The notes beneath the pieces were generated by a model that saw only the letters and a program-made list of their open reading frames with translations, was not told where the DNA came from and ran no database searches. The translations under genes were made by a program, and so were the position numbers. A stretch of 64,000 nucleotides of DNA from Torymus aiolomorphi (Eukaryota; Arthropoda; Insecta; Hymenoptera; Torymidae), in the NCBI GenBank assembly GCA_036365515.1, contig CM070874.1, positions 162,956,797 to 163,020,796 on the forward strand, written 5' to 3'. Within the stretch, counting starts at the first letter, position 1. Each line of letters begins with the position of its first letter. Shown piece after piece: positions 1 through 10,450 of this stretch.

Positions 1-528
1 TGTTTGTTAATTCTAAATAGTTAAAATTTGAATTATTTAATTCTATTTGAAAAACGGTGTTAATTGAATCAATTTCGTGACTCTTTTCGACTATGTCACT
101 AACACTTTGACAAATAGATTCTACCATATCTGTGTTATTGTTTAAAAATTCAAATTCTTCATCGCTAGCATCAATACTGCTGGAACTACTTTCAGCGGTG
201 GCTTTGATATTTTCACTTGCAGATGTATCACTGTTATTATGTAAGTCCTGATGGTTCCATCCTTTCCAATTCTCTTCATGAATAATATAATTCATTTCTT
301 TTTTTTTCGTTTTTTGCTAGGTTTTAATTCATCTCTAAATTGTATCGCAATTTGTAATTTAAGATCAGTCTGCTCAATAATTTTTAATAAATATTCATCT
401 ACATCTGGTGGAGATTGAAAAGGTGATAAACATTCCTGAATATCCTTTTGATAATTCAAAATCATTTTACAGAAATTTTCGCCAATATTACAATCAATTA
501 CTGTTGACATGACTCGTGACCATAGCAT
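1..528 (-). CDS. Unrecognised protein, N-terminal part, frame broken at an A run
   Basis: I do not recognise this protein. Reading leftwards from an ATG at 528, 78 codons stay open to a stop at 292-294 just after a lysine-rich tract (KKRKKKK). One base out of frame the reading opens again directly after the same A run, starts MNYIIHEENW and continues without a stop to base 1 with an acidic, serine-rich stretch. The simplest reading is a single protein: a helical N-terminal half, a basic tract that could be a nuclear signal, and an acidic low-complexity part, broken by a one-base length change in the run of nine A. Whether that is a real mutation, a sequencing error or a pseudogene cannot be decided here. 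The gene continues left of the window. Confidence 0.4.
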
Positions 529-841
529 AAATTGTATGGAAAGTTGAATAAGTCATTTACCAAATTGTGTATTATAATAGACGTTTCTATCCTCTTTAGT
601 TTAATTACTTTTATTAGCATTTGTGTATGCCTCATTAGCAATCTTTTTAATAAAATTCAAAATATCATTACACTGTATAATCTACTGACATATCACCATG
701 TTGATAACTACTATTTACAAATTCTTTTTTTAGGTCCATGATATGTTCTTTATTGTAGAGTGAATCGACTGTATGCTACTTTATTTTTGATTTGAGGAAC
801 AAAAATATCTCATGAGTAAGACAATTTTGATATTCACTATA
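529..841. other. No gene seen
   Basis: AT-rich DNA between the protein above and the LTR-like repeat. A short plus-strand frame here is hydrophobic and has no family features, so I treat it as chance. Confidence 0.6.
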
Positions 842-2467
842 TGTTTGGGAAATATCAATGTTTTGAATTTCCCGCGGTTGCGCAACTGAGGGATAACTCA
901 GCAGGCAGTCGCGTGACGGCAGCACTCATCAGCTGCTCTCTGCGGAACAGCTGAATTGCTACACTGATTAGCCGAGTATGGCAAAAATCATACTGTCTCT
1001 CTCACGTTTACACATGTAAATGAGAGAGACGCTGATTTGACTCACTCCTCGGTAACAACAAGACGGAATGGCTCATTCATTTCAGTTTAGTTGGTCGGGA
1101 CGGCGTGCTCGCCACGAGGCCGCATGGCCGACTCACACGGCATTCTCGCGCAGTCGAGTAAAACTCAGTCTAGTTAGTCAGGACGGCGTGCTCGCCACGA
1201 GGCCGCATGGCCAACTCACACGGGATTCTCACTCTACTCAAAATCCATCCATGTTACGGTCTGCCACGTGGAGAAACTCACACCTTCGGCAATTCTCATG
1301 GTGGATCAACTCAAGTGCTCGCTCTCTCTCTTTCAGCATGGACATCTCATACAGCGTCGTCTCGCGCGGCATGTTCTCACGCAGCAGTGTCTCTCACGCG
1401 GTATAGCCGGCAACATGGAAACTTCTCGTACGGCAGAGCTACCCAAACTGCATCTTCTCACCGGCGCTCGATGCATCGAGCGCACCACGAGGCAACATCT
1501 CACACGGCTTCTGCTACATTTTGGTGGCGGTTCTCAGCGAGGAAACTTTAGTGGCTCTCCTCAAATGGATCTGCTTACTGGCTTTTCTCATTTGGCGCAT
1601 CTTACCTGCTTTTGTGCATCGCAATCGGCTTTTTCTCATACCTTCCGGATTAATATAATCGCTGCGAAGCCAGCGATCATTTTGCAGCGTGAGAGGCGGC
1701 CGCGGCATCTCTCAACAACCACTACGCAACACTCAACTGCTGCTTTCTCAACTATGGTTTTTATCTGGCTGCCCTCCTCGGCAGCTTCGCATCCTCGCTC
1801 AACGGCTTCCTCACGTGATCATCTCAAGTTACGGCTTTACTCAACTGCACATCATCGTTGAGGAGTAACCATCACAGAACCAACTCATAAGCGTAGGCGA
1901 TTAATACAACGCTACGTACGAGAAGGTAAATACTCAATTACATGCGGCCATTTTATACAAAGGTGCGTTGCTATACGGAACGCATAACCGCGCGGTACAA
2001 TAGGAAATACTCAGGCACGATTGGATCAGTAATACCTAATCGTGTCATCTCACTGGAAACTCAACTACAATCAACTCAATAATATGTAATTGTGTTATTT
2101 ATTGCATGGTTACTCTTATCAGTGACTCTCAACGTAATTTAGAAAACTCATAAACTCCAATTGTACAACTCACATACACTTACTCAGAATTTTGTAACAC
2201 TCAGACACTCAAACAATTATGTAATAGGTATACACTCAACCGATTTATTGTAACATTTTCACACACATTAATATTAATTTTGCAATAACTTTTATATCAA
2301 CTTTCAATCAATTTTAACGCTCCTTCATGTAAATATGTAATCATCATTATATTTTATAGTTATTTTGAATATATTATAGTTTAATTTACTAAAGTGTTTG
2401 GCTCTCAATTTATTTTGTAAACACCCACAGCATGTCCTCATTATAAATTATGGCATTCTCAAACACA
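842..2467 (+). mobile_element. LTR-like repeat, long copy (probable solo LTR)
   Basis: The segment starts TGTTTGGGAA and ends TTCTCAAACACA, the TG...CA pattern of an LTR. A shorter relative lies inverted at 10674-11762. Both share the outer edge (TTTGGGAA, a GAATTTCCCGCG-like tract, GCGGAACAGCTGA) and the inner edge (CACCCACAGCAT, then an ACTCTCAAA-like end). This copy is longer because its middle, roughly 1060-2250, is expanded with many CTCA words and includes an 83-bp tandem duplication (two copies of GGACGGCGTGCTCGCC, at 1098 and 1181). ORFs here are composition artefacts. Solo-LTR status is inferred: no internal retroviral region lies next to it and I found no clear target-site duplication. 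Confidence 0.45.
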
Positions 2468-2579
2468 TAAATACGTGTAAAAATTTTTGCAATATATTTT
2501 CAAAATCTTTTAAGTAGTCTTGTAAACTTAATAATACAATACAGTAAAGATAAAAATTATTTATGGAATTCGCATTAAT

Positions 2580-3365
2580 TTAGGAAATGCATTCTGACTG
2601 TAATACTTTAATCAGTAAAAATCGTACATTAACTGTAATAATGCAGATTGGCAGTTGCGCAATCGTTTTGATCAAATAGGAAAAACACATCATTAAATAG
2701 TCTTCTATGGAAATATTGATATTAAATATTGCATTAGCAGCTGTATAATGATTATAATCAAAATCTGTTATAAATACTCTTGGTGTGGATAAACAACTTC
2801 TTAAACATTCTCTGAAAAATCTCTTAATCAATGCGTTGCCATTTTCTGCAGATGATAGTTGGCACCCAGTAATGAGGTTATCATTTATTTCTACTCCTAA
2901 AGTATACAAAGTGATAATACCACTTTGTGAATCATCAGGTGCTACAAAATTTTTACAAAAATTACCGATACGTGCAAATATAAATTGACTATACTTCGGC
3001 AAGTCTTTAGTAAAATCAACGGCTTCTATACTCCAGTGAAATAGAGAAAAAGAATAAATGCATATTTCTCGTAAGATTGATTGATACAGCACATTGTTTT
3101 TTATAGAAAGTAGTGTTTTCTCTGTGTGGGAAACTTGTGCCAGAGTTTCCACTTTGTTTGTCGACACTGATAAAAGCGGTTTCGATTCTGTTTTTCTTAG
3201 TTCTTTTAGAACATTATTTCGATTTTGCGCTACATACATTTGCAAATTTCGTGGTATAATAATTTTTGACGGATGTTATTCACTAATTTTGTTGCATATA
3301 AATATCCACACTGGATCAGATTCTTTTCTCACGCGTCCATTTTCATCAAAAACGTTATGTTTTTT
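2580..3365 (-). pseudogene. Transposase-like protein, copy A, decayed
   Basis: A 221-codon frame (3245 to 2580) with further coding-like sequence upstream, across a stop, to about 3365. Motifs in order: a DPVW..I stretch, a basic MYVAQNRNNV segment, a middle with STPRVFITDF, and a C-terminal C...L......LPICIITVNV stretch. The same order appears in the plus-strand copy at 3948-5908 (IW..I, YVFQNRHN, VPKDIVTD, VPVCYYRHDIA), so the two are relatives. From memory this resembles a widespread uncharacterised transposase-like family of aphids and Hymenoptera, in which the aspartate after (V/I).(T/C)D would be catalytic. No intact full-length frame exists, so it cannot be active. Family placement is inference. 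Confidence 0.45.
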
Positions 3366-3947
3366 TAACTAGTTTAGTCTTCCTTCGTGACTAACCAGAG
3401 GCTTCCGTCCTCTTTTATTCATGTTCACATGTCACTAAAACATTCACACCGGATAGGAAATGAATTTCAAGTATACTTTCTTCACGTGTTTTTTATTCTT
3501 CGCATCTTAACTTTGAACTCTTGCTTCTTTTTTAGCTCCTAGAGTTATCTGCCTCAGTTAGGTTATGTCAACTTTTGCTGTTGAGAAGCGAAGCAAAGTT
3601 GCAACGAAACCGGGTATTTTCATTTCTGAAAGTTAGAGTTGTGTTCTCAACAAACTGTTTCTTGATATCGACCGAGTTACCGACCGAGTACAATTTTATA
3701 TTGAGCCTCATTGTGCACGTGACAATCTGACAACACCGTACCTATGTATAATGATGCTGTGCCATTGTTGCCGGTGTTTCAACATCTTTATCTTTTTGAA
3801 ATGCTTCCATGCGGCAGTGCCAACATTTTAGAATAGGGCCAAAATAAACAAAAGCTGAAAGTTCACATGCAGGCGAAAAACTTTGAGTCCTTGGTAAAAG
3901 AGAAAGTGCAAGATAAATTAGCAAGTGCAAATAATTCGTGTTTTTAA
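3366..3947. other. No gene seen
   Basis: Spacer between the two oppositely oriented transposase-like remnants. It could hold a divergent promoter or an element end, but I found no inverted repeats marking one. Confidence 0.5.
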
Positions 3948-5908
3948 TATGCCACGAGTGAGTGAAGTGTCACCAGATTATCTTTTGGCAAAATTAATGC
4001 CAATTAATGGTCAGTTAATGGTCAGTTTTTCATCAAAATAATTCATTAAAAGATGAAAAAGATTGTATATGGGAAGAGATTAAAAAATCTCTGAATTTGA
4101 AAATGACTGCTAAATCACTATTCTTATACGTATTCCAAAATAGACATAACTGTAGAAGTGAATTAGAAAATTTATTGAATATACCCTTTCAAAGCAAGAC
4201 AAATGTTACTGAGAAAGATGAAGATTATTCCCCACATGTAAACCTCACAAATCCTTACAATTGTGAATTTGTAAATATTGAAATTACTCTGCCTACAACT
4301 AAGATAATAGATACACAGATGAAAAAGAAGAAAGAAGGATGGACAGATGAAGAAGTATCTGAAATTTGGAAAACACAAGGATTGCCATGTGTTTATAACT
4401 TCAAAAATAGTTATATAACTAAAACTAAACTGAAATTTAATGGATTTTGTTCCGATTGTGGGAGCGCTATCATTGGAGAATGTATTTTGGAAGAAAAAAC
4501 TTTGAAATTTCATATAAAAACATGTGCTACTCATCAGACACCTCACAGAAAAAAAAGAAAACTTGCTGGTCATCGAAGAAAAGTAGTGAAAGAAATCTTG
4601 AGTCACAAGACTGCCATGGAATACCGTTAGGACCAATTGGAAAGCATGCAAAGTAAACTTGAACCACCAGATTTAAACACTACTCAAACATTAGCAAATG
4701 CAAGAGAAGAAATTCTTAATGAGAAACTTGATTTTGAGGAATTTGAAGGAAAATCTATCTCCAATAAAAACTTTTTGAGATTTGTAACGTGCAAAGATTG
4801 TATTAAGATCCATTTTACTTAATGTACTGGTTGAAAGAGCAGGTCGAGTTATGGAATATATTGAGAGATAGGAACTTACCTCTGTCTTTTGATTTCACTG
4901 GCAGTGTTGTGAAAAAATATAATTTTTATAGTAGCTTTAAGACTAAATATTTTTTTATTATTGTATAGTAATAGGATTAAAAAAAAAATCATACCATTGG
5001 TACAAGCTATTTTGTCCATTGATAGTGTACATATAATTACAAACATTTTAGATACATGGCAAGAATGTGGAGCTAAGGTACCAAAAGACATTGTTACCGA
5101 TGGGTCTCTTGCACTGCAAAATGCAGGGTGTTTATCATTTCATGGAATGACATTCCAAGCATACAATTTAATTTGTTACGAAATATTAATAGGGACAAAT
5201 ACAAAGGTACCGGTATGCTATTATAGACATGACATAGCATAATTGATCAAGACTGTCAAAAAGTGGAAATGCTTTAAAAATAAAAATGTTAATATTGTCA
5301 ATTTTTATTCAAGATGTATAGGATGCCTTAGCCAAACCGAAAGTCTCCAGGAGTTAGAGAAGATAATTGAGCTATTTTTACAATCTCCAATAGTGAAGTA
5401 GCAGATGAGAACTCTGAATGTTTAAGAAAAAAAAAAACTAATAAAGTTGTTTAAAACTTACAATCCTGATATGTTAGATGACCATGCAGTGTCAAATGGT
5501 CAAGTGAAATATTCTGATAATATAGCCATGGAGACTGAAAAAAATGAAGAAAGTCAATTAAACTTAAATGCATTAACATGTTTTATCGATCAGTTGATGA
5601 GTGATCCAACCATAATGCAAAATGATAAAAATGAAACAATAACTGATCAAATCAATTATTATTATTGTCCGGAGTTCACAAAAAATTTTAAAGATTTATA
5701 TTATACATTTCCATCATGGACAAATGTTATGAGAAGCCTTTTTAAATCGCCTAATATAGCTGCTACATCCGCGAAATCAGAAACATATTTTAGGATCATA
5801 AAATCAAAAACACCGCATCCAATATCTGTACAAAAATTTGTTTTAAAAGATTGGAAAAAAATTGAATCATTAGTAATATATGCATTATCTAAAATTCAAA
5901 ATGAATGA
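3948..5908 (+). pseudogene. Transposase-like protein, copy B, decayed
   Basis: Four frame-matched pieces (4097-4630, 4637-4822, 4961-5242, 5447-5908) are separated by stops and small shifts. Features in order: an N-terminal IW..I / YVFQNRHN segment that begins upstream of 4097; a C..C pair in FCSDCGSAIIGEC with later C and H residues, possibly a zinc ribbon; a DFTGSVVKK-like stretch near 4890 in a shifted frame; VPKDIVTDGSLALQNA; VPVCYYRHDIA; and a helical C-terminal part with CFIDQ. The first internal break is a TAG at 4628-4630. Related to the minus-strand copy at 2580-3365. I infer a DDE-type nuclease fold from the D-T-G and V-T-D motifs but cannot prove it. Confidence 0.5.
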
Positions 5909-6863
5909 GACAAATCATATTATTCTCTAGACGTCAGCGCTTTACACCAATTTTGATAAGTCATTGACAAATGTATATTGCCAAAGATCAGATTATTATA
6001 AAGAGTATTTTGTATGTATAAAATTGTAAACGAAATAAAAAATGTTTCGTACATAGTTGGTAGTTTTATTTATACTGAAAACTAAAACATTTGTTTATAA
6101 TAATAAGAATATTTTCAATATTTATATAACGTTTCACGATTATTGTCTTCATACGACCCAGCGACGCCTGCTATGAATAGTTTAAAGTAGGCATGTACAG
6201 ATTTTTTAAATTCTTATTGGATAACACCGTAAAGTATTAATATTGAAATCGGAGTTTATAAAAAAATATACATTATTAATATTTTTTAGGCTGAATTCGT
6301 AAACTTGATACGTTTAAAAAGTTTATATGAACATTCAAGTAAATCTTACATTAATATATACAAAAAAAATAATTAAAATTAGAAAAAGATGTCTAACACA
6401 AAAGTATTTTGTTCCTGATCACGTTCATTAACATGACTAAGTCCTACATCAAAAAAATATATTAAGATGACTCGCGCTTGCTACATATATACTGTGATAA
6501 AAATTAGTTATAATAGATGCAAACAACGCTGAATTGAATGCACATATGCACAGATCTCTGCTCACATTACGTTGATATTTTATGGATTTTCGAACTCGTA
6601 AAATCTTTAATGGGCTTGTTATTAATTAAATTTCACATCCGTCTTTATACATTCTCTTAAAATATTAGGAATATGATTGCTAACAAAGTTCCGTAACACT
6701 AAATTTGGACTAGCTTATTGCTGAACGCGTTAACTCAAAGAAATAGGCACAGTTGCGTTGGAATCGCAGCCGCTACTCGAACTATTTTGTAGTAGTACTA
6801 TCAATTTCTCGCGATGACTGCTCACTGTGCTGTATAGTGACGAAAGCCTGAAAAATAAAAAAA
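5909..6863. other. No gene seen
   Basis: AT-rich sequence with no coding signal, repeat structure or RNA gene that I can support. Confidence 0.6.
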
Positions 6864-6869
6864 ATGTAT

Positions 6870-7875
6870 AAAAATAGTAGTAGAAGCCAATCTTCAAATC
6901 ATACCGTGTCCGATCGCGTCGACGTCGGTTCTTATTTACTTCTTCGCGCAGTCGTGCGCTGCGTTGAACTTGTTCATGTTCTTCAGAGGAACCAGCATGA
7001 AGCGCTACTTCCGAAGTGCATCGGTACAGGGCGGATGCTTGGGAAGATAGATGTCAGGTATGAAGTGGAGAAAACCCTCGGGGCGCTCCTGCGCCACCTC
7101 CTTTGTTGACACGTCCTCAACAGAGAGGCTCATTATCTTACACTTAAGAACGTGCCTGACAAGTGCCTTTGGCGGTCGTGTTCGTGGGCGCTAAGCCCCG
7201 ATAATAATTTAGCGCGGCGTGGAATACCGGCCTGTACATGGCGTCATCCGCCTCGTGATCGTTTTTCCAGAGCACCAGCGGCGAGGTCCCAAACCAGTGA
7301 TGTCCGATCAGCCAGGCGAGGTCGAATGGGTGTGGCAGCAAATCCAACACCTTCAGGCAGGACTTGCCGTCGCCGCACTTCTACCTCTGCAAGAAAATAA
7401 TGCTTTCGAACGTAGAAACCTGCTTAGCGACGAGATCGTTGCGCACGCGCGCCTGTGGATTCTGTGTGCGATTGCTCAAGCGCGGCCATAATATGAGAAA
7501 TGGGTGTTCTTTCGAGTATTTTTTTGTCGAGCTTCCGCACCGGTATCGAAGACATCGTGTCCAGGAAATTATGTTTCACCTTCATCGAGGAAAAAAACAT
7601 GTAAAATCTAGAACTCAAGAGGAGTTCTGTTTTGGTAATCGGCGTAAAGCGTAGTGATCCTTTAATTTATCGGTAAGTAGTTCAGAAGGGCAACTGTCTG
7701 CTCCATATTGTGACTTCCAGAGGGAAAGTTCTGGAACAGGATTTCGTAGAATCTTGATGAAAACTCGTGGCTTACGCAGCAGATGATTTCGCGCGTGCTT
7801 CAGAAAGTGCTTCGTCTTATTGCTACTTTTTCGGATACTGATAGTGAGGTATTGATAGTGAGAGAAGCCTGAAAA
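6870..7875 (-). pseudogene. Unrecognised coding-like remnants
   Basis: A T-rich tract ending in CAG at about 7871 (minus strand) looks like a splice acceptor. Downstream, several overlapping minus-strand frames read as protein rather than noise: a basic stretch with HFLKHARNHLLRKPRVF, a part with SIPVRKLDKKILERTPISHI (7618-7424), a Trp/His-rich part with HPFDLAWLIGHHWFGTSP (7350-7144), and one starting MSLSVEDVSTKE near 7133 and running to about 6990. Frames shift and stops intervene, so this is a broken gene or a retro-copy. GC content is higher than in the surroundings. I do not recognise the family. Plus-strand ORFs in the same interval are shadows. Confidence 0.3.
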
Positions 7876-8029
7876 AAAATGTCCTTAAACAAAGAGTATA
7901 CAAATTTTGATATCAACCTATAATTTTTATAATTTAAATTTATCATCTTAGGTTCCCAGCATTTGTTCCACCAAACATCGTGGGACTAGTGTGTAGAAAA
8001 ATATTAACGAAGCCATCAAAGCTGATGTT

Positions 8030-8610
8030 TCGAGTGTATGATTAACAACCGCTGGATTAAAACTTGATCTTCTATACTGCTTACGGTTTCTTTATTACTG
8101 CTATCCAAGAACAGTGATCATGGTTACTAAAGCAAATGGTATGCTGAAAAAATGAAAAAGTATATTATTCATTTGATATTTGATTTATTTAAATTATAAT
8201 TATTGCAGCTTTAGTTGTAATGCATGGGCAAATCCATAATACTTTTAACTATTATGAAATATATTTTTTAGATTATTTATTTCTGCGATTAGCATGGCCT
8301 GCGAGGCTCATAAACGAGACTGTGTGTAAAATCTTCAATGTAATCTAGAAAACAAGTCATGTAATCCATATTAGTGTGCTACGCAGGCCGTAGCCTGGGA
8401 ATGTACTAAACTGTCGAAAAAAAGTAGCTGTAGTCGTTTCACTAATATGGATTACAGTAATTCACATTTTAGATACTTTATTATGAAAAAACAAAATAGG
8501 ATATATTAAGATTATTATAGTCATTATTTCAACTTTGTAACAATAAAATAATAAAAATCAAAATACTTTAAAATTTAAAACATAAATAATTAATATAGGT
8601 TTTAAATGTG
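8030..8610. repeat. Segmental repeat, copy A
   Basis: The blocks around 8050-8220 and 8455-8610 recur in the same order at 9365-10450 and at 10430-10673 plus 11763-12069. Shared landmarks are GCTGGATTAAAACTTGATC, TATGCTGAAAAAAT, AATTATAATTATTGCAG, TTTTAGATACTTTATTAT and ATAATAAAAATCAAAA. The stretch 8225-8455 is absent from the other copies and includes a 17-bp inverted pair (8360-8376 and 8440-8456, TGTAATCCATATTAGTG), so it is probably a small hairpin insertion of about 100 bp plus flank. Confidence 0.5.
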
Positions 8611-8666
8611 ATTTTTGTTCGGGCTTCCCCCGACCATTCCCCGATTCGTCCTTGCAAGCTGTTTAA

Positions 8667-8900
8667 TCAGGACGATACTTGAAGTTGGAGGTACATTTGC
8701 GGAGAAATACGTAGAGTACGATCGGGACAGACAGTCCCAGGTAGATCCACGGAGTGCGTTATTCTCGAGGCGTATCCGTTAAGATGCACGTTAATAATGC
8801 ACGCGGGATGCGCCGTTATTGCTGGCGTTATCGCTTTCACCGTTGCCAGTATCCTCACCGTTGTCGTCGCCGTCGTTACCGCTGATTGAAACCCCAAACT
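8667..8900 (-). other. Possible exon of unknown gene
   Basis: A minus-strand splice-acceptor-like sequence (TTGTAATTACAG) at about 8893-8904 precedes an open stretch. One frame is Asp/Asn/Gly-rich, another Thr/Ala-rich; neither resembles a family I know. GC content is raised relative to the flanks. Confidence 0.18.
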
Positions 8901-8904
8901 GTAA

Positions 8905-9364
8905 TTACAATATTTTACAAAGCATCGCTTACATAATATAGAAATATTTTATTAAAAATTTCAACTTATCTGATGATTTTTGCAATGCTCTCCTTCGAAG
9001 TTCTTTGCGGAAAATTTTATTAACTATATTCTGTACATGAATACCGAAAGAAATTCATAAGCAAAATATGTAGGGAGATAAAAATATTTTATAGTCTGAA
9101 CAACATGAAATTATATATAACTATTGTATATATTCATACCACAGAATATGGATAAGCTTCAAGTTGTTTATGTCGACTTCAAAATATTTTCATCGTCACT
9201 ACATTTTTTGGTTATCAGAATGGTAAAAGGCACGTACAAAAATCAAAATGTTAGTTATACCATTTACAAATTATGTATGAATTATGCATACTTAATCCTA
9301 TACATCATCTATAAACAGAGAATTATACAGAATTTATGTATAGACTATGCACTTATTTTTTACA
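8905..9364. other. No gene seen
   Basis: AT-rich. A plus-strand frame at 9124-9375 is built of Ile/Tyr/Leu-rich low complexity and has no recognisable domain. Confidence 0.5.
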
Positions 9365-10450
9365 TCGGACTGTAAGTGGTATGCTGAAAAAATTAAAAAG
9401 AATGTTATTCATTTAATTTATTTAAATTATAATTATTGCAGTTTTACTTGTAACGTATAAATTATAACTCTGACAATGAGTTTAATTGCAAAGTAATTTA
9501 TATTTTAGATACTTTATTATAAAAAAATAAAATAGAATCTTAAGACGGTCTTACACCTATAGGCCTTTCCGATCAAAATTACTTAACAAAATTATAAAAA
9601 ATATTATTATAATAAAATATTGAAAACATATTGTAAATATAACGTATTTTGAATAAAATGAGCCAAGACAGAGGTTCTTAAACTCATTTTATCCTCAGAT
9701 ATAGCATTTTCAAGAAAAACAGTTTGTCGTAACCTTTCTCTGATACCGCATGATGGATTTTCATGGAACAAAGTGCAAATTGTTCCTAATTTATGTAGTT
9801 ATGGGCCTAAGAGTTGCAATTTTAAGGTTTTTATGTATAAGTATCTTTTTCATGGCAAAAACTGATTTTTTTGCAATAATTTTTTGCCTTTTATTGAATT
9901 TTTAGGGTTTTTAACATGGAAAAGGTACTTACACATGAAATTAAAATTGCAACTCTTAGACCCATAACTACATAAATTAGGAACAATTTGCACTTGGTCC
10001 CATCAAAATCCATCATGCGGTCTCAGAGAAAAGTTACGACAAACTTTTTTTCTTGAAAATGCTATAACTGAGGATAAAATGAGTTTAAGGACCTCTGCAT
10101 TGGCTCATTTTATTAAAAATAAGTTATATTTACAGAGAATTTTGATTATTATATTATAATAATATTTTCTGTCATTTTTTTAGATACTTTTGGCCAGAAA
10201 GGCCTATAGGTGTAAGATCACCTTAAGCATTATTACCACTTCAATACATAAATATGTAATATAGTTTCTAATCTTGTCTTAAATGTTTATACTGTGGTAG
10301 CTCACCAGAAGAGCATCTTTTCATCAACAGTAACCATATACCGGTGATTGAATTTTTGTGAATATACATTAAAAGAATTTATAAAGAACTCTTTAGCTTC
10401 ATCGCTCCAACTCCCAACAGGTACTAAACGAATGTATTATTAACTACTGT
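9365..10450. repeat. Segmental repeat, copy B, split by a palindromic element
   Basis: 9365-9543 and 10223-10450 together align with copies A and C; the palindromic element at 9544-10222 has opened it. The right part contains a minus-strand coding-like exon, about 10445 to 10295 (VGSWSDEAKEFF...), whose relative in copy C reads VGSWRNEAKDFF. The protein family is unknown to me. Confidence 0.5.
9544..10222. mobile_element. Palindromic foldback/MITE element with TTAA target site
   Basis: About 680 bp, almost entirely one inverted repeat: the left arm runs from GACGGTCTTACACCTATAGG to about 9880 and the right arm returns to CCTATAGGTGTAAGATCACC. Arms match over roughly 320 bp with scattered differences; the short loop is T-rich. 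TTAA lies at 9540-9543 and at 10223-10226, consistent with a duplicated TTAA site as made by piggyBac-type elements. There is no ORF, so it is non-autonomous. It interrupts segmental copy B. Confidence 0.7.

Noticed and set aside
1068..1861. Three overlapping plus-strand frames up to 197 codons
   Set aside because: They fall in the CTCA-rich LTR-like repeat; the related copy at 10674-11762 has no corresponding frames.
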